From positions 1 to 60,790 of the forward strand of contig JAJFUB010000110.1 in assembly GCA_021372615.1 (NCBI GenBank): DNA of 60,790 nt. The letters are read 5' to 3'. The position numbers and the translations under genes were made by a program. The notes beneath the pieces were generated by a model. It was given only the letters and a program-made list of their open reading frames with translations, ran no database searches and was not told the origin of the DNA. Positions 28,922-39,042 of this stretch are shown here, in pieces. The stretch is from a bacterium. GTDB taxonomy: Bacteria; Armatimonadota; Zipacnadia; Zipacnadales; UBA11051. Each line of letters begins with the position of its first letter. Position 1 is the first letter of the stretch.

Positions 28922-29109
28922 CGTTCGTCACCTCCGCCGGGAGTGCAGACGCCCCGGTCCCTTCTCTTCGCCGCGGCAGTTCCCTCCGCCGCCGGGGAGA
29001 AGGGGAAGACGCCGCCGCTGCTGAACAGCCTGGCATCAGACGGCCTGCGCCGCGCAGTGGTCCGTCTCGCGGGGACCGCCGGAGCGGCAGGCCTCAGCAG
29101 AGGAGAGCC

Positions 29110-32100
29110 ATGCGACACCAAGCGCACGTCCGGCTGCCGAGCCTGGTCTCGTGGACAGCACTCAGCCTCCTGCTCGTCGCCGCCGGCGGGGCGGCGGCGG
29201 CCAACCTGATCGCCGATGCGAGCTTCGAGGGGGCTGTGAGCGCCGGCACTCTCGCCGAAGGCTGGACCAGCGCGGGTACGCCGCCTGGCGGCGGGGCGAA
29301 CTGCGTCACCGATGGCCGGGCCCACAGCGGGCGCTTCTCCCACCAACTCATCGTGCCCGACGCGGCCCCGGTGAACTGGTACCAGATCCGCCAGAGCATC
29401 CCCGGGCTGCGGCCCGGTCAGACCGTCACCCTCAGCGTGTACGTGGCCGCCGAGAACGTGCGCGATGGCGCCGGCGCCTACTGCTCGCTCAACTGCTACG
29501 CCGGGGCCGAGGAGCGCATCGGCATCTTCGACGCGCCCGTGAAGACCACCGGCACCCAGGCAGACTGGGTCCGGCAGACCGTGACGGCCACGATCCCGCC
29601 CCGCGCCAACCAGGTCGTCGTGATCCTGACGCTGCACGGCCATGGCACGGCGTGGTTTGATGATGCGCAACTGGAGGACGGCGCCCAGGCCACGCCCTAC
29701 CAGACCTCGGCGGTGGATATCGAGGCGGCCCAGCGTGCGGCGGCGCAACGGCAGGAAGCCGAGGCCCTGGCCCCGAGCCTGCGCGCGCAGCCGGGCAAGC
29801 TGGGGCTGGTGGCGATCCTCAAGGACACGCTCCCCGCTGACGGTTGCGCCTCCTCGCCCGACCGCCTGGCGACCTGGCTGCGAGAGGCCGGCTATGGCGT
29901 CGTCTTCGTCACCGGCCGGCAGTTGGCGAACCCCTTCATCCTGCGCGGGCCCGCCTCCGGCGCGGGTCCCCTGCCGCCCTTTGACCTGGTGGTGCTGCCC
30001 TATGGCGGGGCCTTCCCCGCCCCGGCGGCCAAGTCCCTCAAGAGCTACCTGCGCCAGCGCGGCGCCTTCCTGTCCACGGGTGGCTATGCCTTCGACACGC
30101 TGCTGGTGGAGCACGAGGGCAAGTGGTTGCGACCCGACGACGTGCCGCTGCCTCGGGGGCCGGGGCTGCCGGTCCTGAGCCCGGGGCAGGCGGAGGACGC
30201 CGAGGCGAACTGGAGCCTCGGGTGCGATGTCGGTGGCAACAAGCCGACCCTGAAGACCGTGCCGGGGCGGCTCGCAGGGGAAACCGCGCTGGAGTTCGCC
30301 GTCGCCCCAATGCGCATCTGGGCGACAGCCACCCGCGATGTGCAGGCCCGCCTCCCGGCCCCGGAAGCCACCGGGGGCCGCCAGTGGACCGTCACCCGCT
30401 TCTGGGCTCGCGGCGATGCGAACACCCCCAAGATGGCGTTCGAGTGGGACGAGGTGGATGGCTCGCGCTGGAAGGTGAACGTGCCGCTGACCACCGAGTG
30501 GCGCGAGGTGGTGCTGACCCCGGCGGACTTCAGCTACTGGCATGACAACCCGAGCGTGGGGCGCGGCGGGGCCGGCGACACCTTCCACCCCGAGCGCGCG
30601 CGGGCCCTGCAACTGGGGCTGGCGCTGGACATCGCGGCGCGCGACGAACCGCACTCCTACCAGATCAGCCAGGTGTGCGTGCAGGCGGACCCGCTGGGTG
30701 ACCTGCGCGCCCGGCCCGGCTGCCTCAACACCCGTGCGGCCCGCATCCGCGATGCCATGTGGCCCGACCCGGACCAGATCCCCGTGTTCGATCCGGCCAA
30801 CCGCCTGGAGTTCGTGACCGGTGCGCGCCCCGCGCCCGATCAGTTCGTGGCGACAGGCGCCCCCTGGGCCGGGCGGTTCGCAGGCTACAGCGCGACGGCC
30901 ATGATCTCCAATCAGGGCCATGGCTTCGGGCCGAACCTGTCGCGGCTCGTGCCGCTGCTGCAGGCCACCGACCGCTTCGGGCGGCACCGAGGCTACCTGG
31001 GCTCCCTCGTCTACCACTACGACGGCTTCTATCGCGGCTCGGCGGCGGCGTTCTTCGGCGTGAGCAGTGACGACCTCTTCGGCCCGGCGTACCCGCAGGC
31101 CCGGCCGCTGTTGCTGAACACGGTGGCCGCCCTGCTACGCCGCACGTACCTGCACGACACCGACACCGAGTTCTCCAGCGTTCGCCCCGGCGAGACCGTG
31201 CGCTTCCGCACACGCGCCAGCAATGACGGTCGGCAGCCCGTCGCCGCCCAGGTGCGCCTGACGGTGGACACTGCATCGGCGGCGGGGCAGACCCAGAGCC
31301 TCACGCTCCAGGCCGGCGAGACGCGGGACTTGACCTTCGAGTGGCCCGTGCCCGCACAGGGCGTGGGGGGCCTGTGCCGCTTCCACTGCGACCTGCTGAT
31401 TGGCGGGCAGCCGATAGACCGCGAGCAAAACGCGGTGGTCATCTGGCCGGGCGCCACCGCGCCGGGGCTGGCGGCCGTGACGCGGCAGGGGCCGTACTTC
31501 ACCCTCGGCGACCGGCCCATGTTCCTGATGGGCTCGCAGGCGTACTGGGGCCAGAACGGCTCCGTGACCGCGCGATCGCCCCTGAACTTCGAGCGCGACT
31601 TCAGCCTGATGCAGGACTACGGGCTGCATCTCTCACGCTCGTTCGTACCCTTCAAGACCGACAGCGACCGCCGCCAGAGCGATGCCATGGTGCATCTGGC
31701 GCAGCAGCACCGGGTGGTGTTCTACCATGCCCCCAACCTGAGCAACACGGCGGTCCCGGAGAAGCTGGCGGAAGAGACGGCTCTCGCCCGAACGCTGGGC
31801 AAGCGCTACCGCGGCGTGCCCTGGCTGGCGGTGGATGTGTGCAACGAGCCCAGCCTGTGGGTGACCGACGAGACACTGGTGGCGCCCTTCAACGAGTACC
31901 TGCAGCAGCGCTACCAGACGACGGCAGCCTTGCGCCAGGCGTGGGGGACGGACGAGGTCGAGCTGGGACAGGTGAAGCTGGCGCGGATCAGCGACCGCTG
32001 GGACGACCTGCGGGCTTACGACACGCACCGGTTCCTCGCACTGGTCCAGCAACGCTGGGCCGACGCCAACCGGGCCGCGGTGCGCGACGCCGACCCCACC

Positions 32101-33705
32101 CGCCTGGTCTCGGTGGGGCTCATGCAGAACTTCGGCGACAGCGTCCACCTGTGGGACCCGCCGGTGTGCCATGCCAACCTGGACTTCACCGACCGTCACT
32201 ACTACGGCCCGCCCGTCGGCCAGCCGGCGCAACTGCAGAGCATTGACCAGCGCCTGGTGGGCAAGCCGCTCATCATGGGCGAGTGCGGCGCCAAGGACCA
32301 CCCGACCTTCGCCGCCGCCGACCCATGGGGCATGGGCGACGACGACGAGCGGTACAGCCAGCGGTTTGACTACCTGGTCCACCATGCCTTCGGCCTGGGA
32401 GCGACGGCGCTGTGCAGTTGGCACTGGCGTGACCCGATCGAGGGCATCTTCCCGTGCGGGCAGGTGCGCAGCGACCGCGTGCCCCGACCCTCGGCCTCGG
32501 TCATGCGGGCGCTGGCCTTCACCCTGGGCCGCCTGCGCCCCCGGTATGAGGTGCCTGCCGTGGCCGTCGTCGTGCCCGAGACGCATCGCTTTGGCGGCTC
32601 GCGGACGGCGGTCAATGCCGCCCTGGCGCGGACGGGCGAGGTCCTGATGAGCTGCCAGGTGGACTGCGGCTTCATCAGCGAAGCGAAGCTCGGCGAGCTG
32701 CCCGCCGGGGTCAAAGCGCTGATCTACCCGGTGCCCTACTGCCCGCCGGATGAGGTCGTCGCGCAGCTCCGGTCGTTCGTCGAGCAGGGCGGGAGCCTGT
32801 ACTTCTCCGGCGACATCAGCTACGACCCGAGCCGCAAGCTGACGCGCGCGGGACGGTTGGTGGAGCTGGCGGGGGTCGAGCGCACGGGGGTCGGCGACCC
32901 GAAAGCAGCGCCCTGTGCGACGGCGACCACGTTCCGGCTGCGCGGCGCGGAGGCCCTGCCCGGTGACGCTCCGGCCACGCTCTTCAAGCTCGGCCGCGGG
33001 CAGGTGGTCTTCTGCGCCGACCCGGCCGAGGTCCGCAAGGAGCAGCCGCCGTGGCTGCGCCCACTCTACCTGGACTTCCTGCGGCGAGCCGGCATCGCCC
33101 GCAACCCCGTTACGCCGAACGGCCCGGAGCTGCAGTGCTTCCGCGTGCCCCTGCAGGGCGACGGCAAGGCTTTCGTGCTCCACAACAGCGGCGACAAGCC
33201 GACGAGCGCGACCCTCACCCTTGCGGAGGGTGCGCCAGACGACAGCGTAGGCGTAGGGCTGGCGGCGCAGGGCTCGGGGCTGGTGGTCGTCGACGGACAG
33301 GGGCGCCTGACGGCGGTGGAGACGCAGGGAGTGGTCACTCGGCGCGGACGGACGGTACTAACCGCGACCGGTCACGTGATCGTCCAGAGCCTGGACGGTC
33401 GCGACCTGACCGCTGCCACGCAACTGCTGATCCTGCCCTTCCCGGGGCACGGCTCGACGCCGCCCGTCGGCGAGCAGCGCGCGTCCGTGACACTGGCCAG
33501 CTTGGTCGGCATGCGGAGCGAACTGGGGGAGTTGCAGGCGACGCAGTGGACGCGCCTGGAGGCCCTGCCGGCCGACCGGGCAGGCCGCCTTGCCTACGAC
33601 GCCGAGCAGGCGCTGCAGATGATCCTGGCCGCGCGGCCAGGCGAGTTCGCGACGGCAAGCAAGACGGTGGAGCGCTTCGCCCAGGATCCCGCCGGCACCC
33701 CGTGA
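29110..33705 (+). CDS. Secreted multidomain clan GH-A glycoside hydrolase
   Basis: This 1531-residue protein starts after a clear AGAGGAG ribosome site and has a signal peptide (residues 1-30, cleaved after A-A-A-A). Residues about 33-170 form a carbohydrate-binding jelly roll. Residues about 210-310 resemble a glutamine-amidotransferase-like fold (F-D-L-V-V-L-P-Y-G-G). A second binding-like region follows near 350-500. The TIM barrel is about residues 785-1110, with a likely acid/base Glu in VCNEPSLW (residue 913) and nucleophile Glu in IMGECGA (residue 1058), the clan GH-A arrangement. A further amidotransferase-like/trimerisation domain lies at 1170-1310. This suggests a beta-galactosidase- or beta-mannanase-like activity at the cell surface. 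The exact family is uncertain. Confidence 0.75.
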   Translation: MRHQAHVRLPSLVSWTALSLLLVAAGGAAAANLIADASFEGAVSAGTLAEGWTSAGTPPGGGANCVTDGRAHSGRFSHQLIVPDAAPVNWYQIRQSIPGLRPGQTVTLSVYVAAENVRDGAGAYCSLNCYAGAEERIGIFDAPVKTTGTQADWVRQTVTATIPPRANQVVVILTLHGHGTAWFDDAQLEDGAQATPYQTSAVDIEAAQRAAAQRQEAEALAPSLRAQPGKLGLVAILKDTLPADGCASSPDRLATWLREAGYGVVFVTGRQLANPFILRGPASGAGPLPPFDLVVLPYGGAFPAPAAKSLKSYLRQRGAFLSTGGYAFDTLLVEHEGKWLRPDDVPLPRGPGLPVLSPGQAEDAEANWSLGCDVGGNKPTLKTVPGRLAGETALEFAVAPMRIWATATRDVQARLPAPEATGGRQWTVTRFWARGDANTPKMAFEWDEVDGSRWKVNVPLTTEWREVVLTPADFSYWHDNPSVGRGGAGDTFHPERARALQLGLALDIAARDEPHSYQISQVCVQADPLGDLRARPGCLNTRAARIRDAMWPDPDQIPVFDPANRLEFVTGARPAPDQFVATGAPWAGRFAGYSATAMISNQGHGFGPNLSRLVPLLQATDRFGRHRGYLGSLVYHYDGFYRGSAAAFFGVSSDDLFGPAYPQARPLLLNTVAALLRRTYLHDTDTEFSSVRPGETVRFRTRASNDGRQPVAAQVRLTVDTASAAGQTQSLTLQAGETRDLTFEWPVPAQGVGGLCRFHCDLLIGGQPIDREQNAVVIWPGATAPGLAAVTRQGPYFTLGDRPMFLMGSQAYWGQNGSVTARSPLNFERDFSLMQDYGLHLSRSFVPFKTDSDRRQSDAMVHLAQQHRVVFYHAPNLSNTAVPEKLAEETALARTLGKRYRGVPWLAVDVCNEPSLWVTDETLVAPFNEYLQQRYQTTAALRQAWGTDEVELGQVKLARISDRWDDLRAYDTHRFLALVQQRWADANRAAVRDADPTRLVSVGLMQNFGDSVHLWDPPVCHANLDFTDRHYYGPPVGQPAQLQSIDQRLVGKPLIMGECGAKDHPTFAAADPWGMGDDDERYSQRFDYLVHHAFGLGATALCSWHWRDPIEGIFPCGQVRSDRVPRPSASVMRALAFTLGRLRPRYEVPAVAVVVPETHRFGGSRTAVNAALARTGEVLMSCQVDCGFISEAKLGELPAGVKALIYPVPYCPPDEVVAQLRSFVEQGGSLYFSGDISYDPSRKLTRAGRLVELAGVERTGVGDPKAAPCATATTFRLRGAEALPGDAPATLFKLGRGQVVFCADPAEVRKEQPPWLRPLYLDFLRRAGIARNPVTPNGPELQCFRVPLQGDGKAFVLHNSGDKPTSATLTLAEGAPDDSVGVGLAAQGSGLVVVDGQGRLTAVETQGVVTRRGRTVLTATGHVIVQSLDGRDLTAATQLLILPFPGHGSTPPVGEQRASVTLASLVGMRSELGELQATQWTRLEALPADRAGRLAYDAEQALQMILAARPGEFATASKTVERFAQDPAGTP

Positions 33706-33718
33706 TCGTCACGGAGCG

Positions 33719-34762
33719 TCAGACGTGCCAGATGTACAGGTCGCGGTTCGCGACGGGCAGCTCCACCCGGCGGCCGCCCTGTACGTGGCTCTCCGCCACC
33801 GCCATGCAGATCTCCATCGAGTGGTGGCACTGCGCGATGTGGTTGAGCGTCGGGCGCTGCTGCTCGAGGGCGTCCACCAGGTCCTCGAGGCAGTTGAGGG
33901 TGGAGCTGCGGAAGCCCACCTGCGGGTACGCCGCCTCGCGGTACGCCACCCACTTGTCGGCGTCCTTGGTCGGCTTGCGCCAGGACCAGTCAATGCCGTT
34001 GTTGGTCGCGCGGATCGAGCCCCCGCTCCCGAACACCTCGATGTCCCAGCCCCCGCCGCTGATGGCGTAGCCGGTCGCGCCGCCCGCGAAGCTCACCTCG
34101 AAGATGGCGCGCGGGTCGTTGCTGAAGCGGTTGCTGTCGAAGGTGATGTCGCCGAGGGTCAACTCCCCGCGAACGCTCGTCGCCTGCGGGTCGCCCAGGA
34201 AGTACATCATGGTGTCCACGATGTGGATGCCGCCGTGCAGCAGGTTGCCGCCCGAGTACTGCACGACGGTGTGCGGCGTGCCGATCTCGCCGCGCTCGAT
34301 GAGCTGGCGGGCCCACCAGTAGCGCTCGTCAAAGCGCCGCAGCACGCCAGTGTTGAAGGCGGTGGCGCAGCGGACGATCGCGTCGCGCAGGGCGTCGGCC
34401 TCGGTCATCGAGCAGGCCATGGCCTTCTCCAAATACATCATCGGCACGCCCAGCTCCGCGACGGCGATCCCCAGCTCGGCATGGTTCTCGCCTCTGGTGC
34501 AGATGGCGACCATGTCCGGCCGCTCGTGCTCGATCATGCGACGGAAGTCGTCATAGAGTGCGGTGACGCCCCAGCGCTCGCGGAAGGCGTCGCGCTTCTC
34601 GGGGAGCAGGTCGCAGCCGCAGGCCAACTCCAGCCGGTCGCTGGCGCGGACCGAGGCGGCGATGGAGTAGGGGAGAGCAAAGGCGGGGTAGCCGACGATC
34701 TCGTCACAGATGGTGCTGCCCATGCGGCCAAGGCCAATGATGCCGACGCGGTAGGTGGACAT
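33719..34762 (-). CDS. Gfo/Idh/MocA-family oxidoreductase
   Basis: This 347-residue cytoplasmic dehydrogenase has an N-terminal Rossmann fold (V-G-I-I-G-L-G-R-M-G-S, residues about 5-15) for NAD(P). The Y-L-E-K-A-M-A motif near residue 130 is equivalent to the EKP catalytic/nucleotide element. A C-terminal alpha/beta substrate domain includes the G-G-I-H-I-V-D-T-M sequence near residue 205, where the family's histidine and aspartate participate in catalysis. Members oxidise or epimerise sugars, inositols and related polyols. Its setting among glycosidase genes supports a role in sugar catabolism. It ends 14 bases from the convergent end of the GH-A gene. Confidence 0.88.
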   Translation of the reverse strand: MSTYRVGIIGLGRMGSTICDEIVGYPAFALPYSIAASVRASDRLELACGCDLLPEKRDAFRERWGVTALYDDFRRMIEHERPDMVAICTRGENHAELGIAVAELGVPMMYLEKAMACSMTEADALRDAIVRCATAFNTGVLRRFDERYWWARQLIERGEIGTPHTVVQYSGGNLLHGGIHIVDTMMYFLGDPQATSVRGELTLGDITFDSNRFSNDPRAIFEVSFAGGATGYAISGGGWDIEVFGSGGSIRATNNGIDWSWRKPTKDADKWVAYREAAYPQVGFRSSTLNCLEDLVDALEQQRPTLNHIAQCHHSMEICMAVAESHVQGGRRVELPVANRDLYIWHV

Positions 34763-34811
34763 GAGTTCTCCCTATCTGGTGCTATGGCATGCGACACAAT
34801 GTAGGCTCTGG

Positions 34812-36848
34812 CTACGGCAGTGGCACGGTCAGCCGCTCCAGGTCCGGCGACTCGGCGACGAGGTCGCCGTTGACGTACACGCTCAAGCCCCGTGGTACGC
34901 CCGGGGGGCGTCTGCGGTCCGCACGCCGATCCCAGACGATGGTGATGCGGCGCCCCCGGTAGGGCACGTCGCGCACCGCGAACCAATCCCAGCCCGTGCA
35001 CAGCGGCGCGACTTCCAGCGTGTCGTCCGACCGGGGCGTCAGGCCCGCCACGTGGCGGATCAGCAGATCGTTGAAGCTGCTTTGCAGGCAGTCGCTGGCG
35101 CCGAGGCCCTCGCCGGTGTCGCTCGCGTAGGCCTCACGCGCGAGCGGCCGGGCGAGGTCATCGGCCTCGAACTGCAGCCTGGCGTACAGCCACAGGAAGT
35201 CCATGAGCCGGCGACGGGTGAGGTGGCGCTGCTTGAGGGAGCGGATCGCGAAGGCCATGGCCTCGGCGATGAGGCTGTTGGTGTACGGCAGGGCCAGGCC
35301 GGCCAACGGGTCAGGCGAGCCGTTCGCGCTGCGGGCGGCGCAACTGACCTGCGCGACCGGGTGCTCGGTCCAGAAATGCCCCTCGTCCACCAGCAGCGCC
35401 AACGCGCGCGCGTACTGCGGGTCATCCGGCACGAGCCCGAACGCGAAGGGCGCGAAGCCGCCGACGTGGAGGGTGCGCAGGGGCTCGCCGGTGGCGGCGT
35501 CGCGGTCGTAGAAGCAGTGGTCCCACTCGTCCCACAGATGCTCGAGCAGGGCGTCGCGGCAGCGCTCGGCCAGCCCCGTGTGCCAGCGGGCATCCACCTC
35601 GCGCCCCGCGCGGGCGAGCATCTCGCCCGCGGCCTGCAGCGACGCCGCGTACATGGCGCTGTGGTCCACCGCCTCCGTCGTCGCCAGCGCGGCCTCGGCC
35701 TCCGACCCCAGCGGGCCGACGCCGCCGGACAGCAGCAGGTCGTTGTTCGGGTCGCAGCACTCCCGGACCGCCGCCAGGTGGCGCAGGGCATACTCGGCGG
35801 CCTGCGCGGTCAACTCCTCGTCGGGCCACACCTGTAGGGCCTGCCAGAAAGCCGCCGGCAGCCACTCCTTGACCGGCACGGCGGCGGGACTCCCGTCGGG
35901 CCGGGCCGTCGCAGCCGCGTCCTGACGCCGCATGAGCGCCCGCATCTCCCCGTGCGTGAAGGCCGCGTCGCGCAGCCAGCGCGCCTCTTGCAGCACCAGT
36001 GGTGCGCCGACCGGCGCCACGTCTGTGTGGTCGCCCTGCCGCGCCTCGTGGAACGCGGGGGCCGCGTCGCACACGAGGTTGTGGCGCAGTAGGAACCAGC
36101 GATACCACCACAGACGCAGGAAGCGCTCGTCGGGGCACTCGAGGGTCGGGCAGTTCCGGACGAACCACTCCTGGTATTCCTGCTGGTGCCGGGCGAGCGG
36201 GTCGGGATCGAGGGCCCAGCGCTTCATGGCCGTCTGGGCCTCGCCCTGCCGCAGGCCCACGGCGAGGGCGATGAGCAGGCTGGTGGACTCGCCGGGGTCG
36301 AGCGTGAGGTCACACACGAGCGTCTGGGGGGGCACGCCCCGGGTCGTGGGCATGGCCAGCAGCACGCGGGCGCGCTCGCCCAGGATCGGCCCGGTGCCGG
36401 CCAGCGTGTCGCGCCCGGCGCGGGTCACGTCCGGCACCGCCCCCGTCTCCGCCTCGACCCGCACGGCCAGCGGCTCGGCCGCGTGGTTGGTCAGGCTCAG
36501 GACATCGCAGACCACGTCATCCCAGGTGATGAACTTGTGCTCGACGAGTCCCAGCCCGGCTTCCTTCGTCTGACGCCGGGCGTGGCTGGGATACCACATG
36601 CACGCCGCGCGTGGGGCGGCCACGGGTTCGTTATTGACACTCAGGCGGAGGATGATCGGGTCGGGGAGCGCGGCCTCGTCCCGGTCGTGAAGCACGCAGA
36701 AGCGCCCACGCACGCCCAGGGCATTCTCCAGGCGGCGGCAGAACACGCGCGCGCCGGTCGGCCCCAGTGTGTGGCGCCGCAGGCCGCGGGTGGCCAGTAG
36801 CCGGTCCAGGTCCGGCACGCCGCTTTCGTTCGTGTGCGATGAACTCAC
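34812..36848 (-). CDS. Cytoplasmic (alpha/alpha)6-barrel glycosidase-like protein
   Basis: This 678-residue protein has no signal peptide and begins with GTG after a GAGGAC site. An N-terminal beta-sandwich (residues about 20-200) contains L-S-V-N-N-E-P and V-C-D-V-L-S-L-T-N-H-A-A-E-P-L. A helical region (about 240-640) carries W-Y-R-W-F-L-L-R, D-H-S-A-M-Y-A-A-S-L and Y-T-N-S-L-I-A-E-A-M, reminiscent of the trehalase/GH63/MGH1-like alpha-toroid. A short beta-rich tail closes the protein, as in those enzymes. Hydrolysis of imported oligosaccharides is a plausible role, but the family call is by pattern and the substrate is unknown. It is probably co-transcribed with the neighbouring minus-strand genes. 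Confidence 0.6.
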   Translation of the reverse strand: MSSSHTNESGVPDLDRLLATRGLRRHTLGPTGARVFCRRLENALGVRGRFCVLHDRDEAALPDPIILRLSVNNEPVAAPRAACMWYPSHARRQTKEAGLGLVEHKFITWDDVVCDVLSLTNHAAEPLAVRVEAETGAVPDVTRAGRDTLAGTGPILGERARVLLAMPTTRGVPPQTLVCDLTLDPGESTSLLIALAVGLRQGEAQTAMKRWALDPDPLARHQQEYQEWFVRNCPTLECPDERFLRLWWYRWFLLRHNLVCDAAPAFHEARQGDHTDVAPVGAPLVLQEARWLRDAAFTHGEMRALMRRQDAAATARPDGSPAAVPVKEWLPAAFWQALQVWPDEELTAQAAEYALRHLAAVRECCDPNNDLLLSGGVGPLGSEAEAALATTEAVDHSAMYAASLQAAGEMLARAGREVDARWHTGLAERCRDALLEHLWDEWDHCFYDRDAATGEPLRTLHVGGFAPFAFGLVPDDPQYARALALLVDEGHFWTEHPVAQVSCAARSANGSPDPLAGLALPYTNSLIAEAMAFAIRSLKQRHLTRRRLMDFLWLYARLQFEADDLARPLAREAYASDTGEGLGASDCLQSSFNDLLIRHVAGLTPRSDDTLEVAPLCTGWDWFAVRDVPYRGRRITIVWDRRADRRRPPGVPRGLSVYVNGDLVAESPDLERLTVPLP

Positions 36849-36862
36849 TCTCGTCCTCAGAG

Positions 36863-36888
36863 GCGCGGGCAGCCCGCCCGCGCGTTAG
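36863..36888. repeat. Palindromic repeat between two minus-strand genes
   Basis: Eight-base arms GCGCGGGC (36863-36870) and GCCCGCGC (36876-36883) enclose AGCCC, followed by GTTAG. The TTA at 36885-36887 is the complement of the TAA stop of the upstream minus-strand gene, so the repeat edge again supplies a stop codon. It belongs with the palindrome at 25392. Confidence 0.7.
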
Positions 36889-38981
36889 GCTAGGCTGACT
36901 GCCTGGTGGACGCCCAACTCCGGCAGGATGAAGCCCTCGTCGGTCAGCGGCAACGCCGGTCCGTTGGGCTCCACGCGCGCGGCCGTCACAGTCTGTCGCA
37001 ACGCCGGGGCCAGGCGCACCGGCAGGTCGCGCAGGAACTGCGTCTCGCCCAGGCCATGCATGTAGGGCCCAGCCCCGTACAGGTGGTTGACGAAGTGCAG
37101 CAGCAACCGTCCGGGCTGGCGGCAGAGGTTCACCTCGACCTGGTTGTACGCCCCCGCCGACACCATCGGCTCGCCCAGCAGATAGCGCACGCAGTTGCGG
37201 GCCAGCATCTCCGGCCACGGGCAGCGGTCCTCGTCGCGGTTGGCCACCGTTAGAGGCAGCACGGTGGACAGGACCAGCCCCGCGCCGAGGCGGTTGACGA
37301 CGATCCCCGGCGGGCGCGGCAGGTCGTCCTCGCGCGCCCAGAAGTTCGCCACGGTCTGGATGTCGCTGGTCCGCACCTTGTCGCGGAACTGGAAGACGAG
37401 GTCGGCGACAGCCTGCGCCCCCTGCAACTCCAGCTCCACGGCCTGCTTGGCGTACAGCATCACCGGGTCACCGGTGAGGCCCGCTCCCAGCGGCTCGAGA
37501 CGAGGGTCGAGGTAGAAGGCATAGGCCTGGTGGTCGCGCAACTGCCGCGCGCCGGTCAGCTCCTCGATCCACGGCTGGTGGTCACGCCAGGCGGCAGCGG
37601 GGCACTCGAAAAGCAACTTCCCACCCGCGACCACGTAGTCGCGCAGCACCGCCGTCTCGTCCGCCCTAACGGGCCGGGTCTGGGGGATGAGGATCAGCGG
37701 AGGGGGTCTGTCCCCGGTGGCGCTCGCGACGGGGTCAGCCCCCTGCGGGGCCTGCGGCCCCTCCGGGGACAGACCCCTCGGGACGTCCATGAACACATCG
37801 AACAGGAAGTGGCCTTTGCGCAGCCACTCGGCCCACTTCTCGATGCCGGTGGGGCCCAGCTCCGGGGCGAGCAGGCCCATCTCGTAGACCGGCTCGGCCG
37901 GGCGGAAGAGGTCCCGGCGCGCGTTGATCCACTGGCCCCAGTCGGCCAGGCGCCGCACGTTCGGCTCCGACAGCCGCCCGTCCGGCGCCTGGGTGATGCC
38001 CATGGTGTACGTCCCGCCGGCGATGAGTGTGGAGAGGCTCTCGAGCTTGATGAGCGTATCGGGCTTGAGCTGGTTGTGCGACCAGCAGACCTCGGAGCAA
38101 CTGAGCAGCTCGAACGTCCGCCCCGAGTGCCGATGGCTCTTGCTGGTGATCGAGAGCGAGGTGGGGTTGTGGGCCTCGCCGGAGAAGAAGTCCGTCAGAT
38201 CGTCGCAGATCTTGTAGCCCGGCATCCGCCGCCGCCCCGCGCCGTTGAAGGTCAGCGCGATGGGGCGGTCCTTGCTCATGAGCATCGTCTTGAGGCTCAC
38301 CAGGAAGTTGCGATACGTGAGCGCGCGGAACTCATTGGCCCGCGGCGTGCCCGCGGCATCCAGCAGGTGCTCGCCGCCGGTCCACTCCGAGTACTGCCGG
38401 TGGCAGTGGTCGCAAAAGCACGTGTCGCGCTCCAACTCCTCGGTGTGCCCCGGCAGATAGAGGATGTCAATCCACACGCCCTCGACGTCGTAGTGGTCCA
38501 CGACCTCCTCGAGCTGCGCGACAACGTACTCACGGTACGGGCTGTTGAGACACAGCCAGTGGTAGTGCGAGAACTGCTCGTAGTTGGGTGGGTAGATGCG
38601 GCCGGCCATGTCACGCACGCGCCACTCGGGATGCTCACTGCCCACGAGGCTGTCGAGCGTGAGCGAGTAGTACGCCATGACGTGCATACCGCGCTGGCGA
38701 CAGGCCGCCACCTGTTCCCCGAAGTAGTCGCGGTCGGGCTGCTGGCGCTGCAGCTTGCTCGGGTACAGCAGGTAGCCGTCATGGTGTCCCGTCAGCAGCG
38801 TCGCCGAGCCGAAGCCGATCCTCTGCCACCATTCAGCCCACAGCTCAGCGTCGAACTGCGAGCGGTCCTTGCCCCAGGCGGGACTGATGAAGTGTGGGAT
38901 CCCGCGGATGAGGTCCTCCCGCAGCCAGGGGAAGAGTCGGTCCACTTCTTCGGGGGTGCGCATGAGGTGCGAGATGTCCAT
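36885..38981 (-). CDS. Glycosidase-like TIM-barrel protein with trimerisation-type domain
   Basis: The likely start is the ATG at 38981 (M-D-I-S-H-L-M-R-T-P), giving 698 residues. A longer upstream reading frame is basic and unlike a protein start. The barrel (about residues 15-400) has L-L-T-G-H-H-D-G-Y-L-L-Y-P as in fucosidase-like barrels, a putative catalytic Asp in E-G-V-W-I-D-I, and a Cys/His cluster CFCDHCHRQY that may bind metal. Residues about 430-560 look like the amidotransferase-fold trimerisation domain of GH42 enzymes. There is no signal peptide. These features match uncharacterised hypothetical glycosyl hydrolase (GHL) families. A palindrome insertion encodes a Pro/Gly-rich stretch around residue 410-430. 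Confidence 0.68.
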   Translation of the reverse strand: MDISHLMRTPEEVDRLFPWLREDLIRGIPHFISPAWGKDRSQFDAELWAEWWQRIGFGSATLLTGHHDGYLLYPSKLQRQQPDRDYFGEQVAACRQRGMHVMAYYSLTLDSLVGSEHPEWRVRDMAGRIYPPNYEQFSHYHWLCLNSPYREYVVAQLEEVVDHYDVEGVWIDILYLPGHTEELERDTCFCDHCHRQYSEWTGGEHLLDAAGTPRANEFRALTYRNFLVSLKTMLMSKDRPIALTFNGAGRRRMPGYKICDDLTDFFSGEAHNPTSLSITSKSHRHSGRTFELLSCSEVCWSHNQLKPDTLIKLESLSTLIAGGTYTMGITQAPDGRLSEPNVRRLADWGQWINARRDLFRPAEPVYEMGLLAPELGPTGIEKWAEWLRKGHFLFDVFMDVPRGLSPEGPQAPQGADPVASATGDRPPPLILIPQTRPVRADETAVLRDYVVAGGKLLFECPAAAWRDHQPWIEELTGARQLRDHQAYAFYLDPRLEPLGAGLTGDPVMLYAKQAVELELQGAQAVADLVFQFRDKVRTSDIQTVANFWAREDDLPRPPGIVVNRLGAGLVLSTVLPLTVANRDEDRCPWPEMLARNCVRYLLGEPMVSAGAYNQVEVNLCRQPGRLLLHFVNHLYGAGPYMHGLGETQFLRDLPVRLAPALRQTVTAARVEPNGPALPLTDEGFILPELGVHQAVSLA
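37703..37777. repeat. Palindromic repeat inside a glycosidase-like coding region
   Basis: A perfect 15-base inverted repeat, GGGGTCTGTCCCCGG (37703-37717) and CCGGGGACAGACCCC (37763-37777), encloses further small GC-rich hairpins. On the minus strand it is read through in frame as a low-complexity segment rich in Pro and Gly (R-G-L-S-P-E-G-P-Q-A-P-Q-G), probably a surface loop between the barrel and the next domain. Confidence 0.8.
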
Positions 38982-39042
38982 GAGGGCTCCGTTGAATCGT
39001 TGAGTCGTTGAGACGCCGATCGCTGATGGGCCGGGCGGCGGC

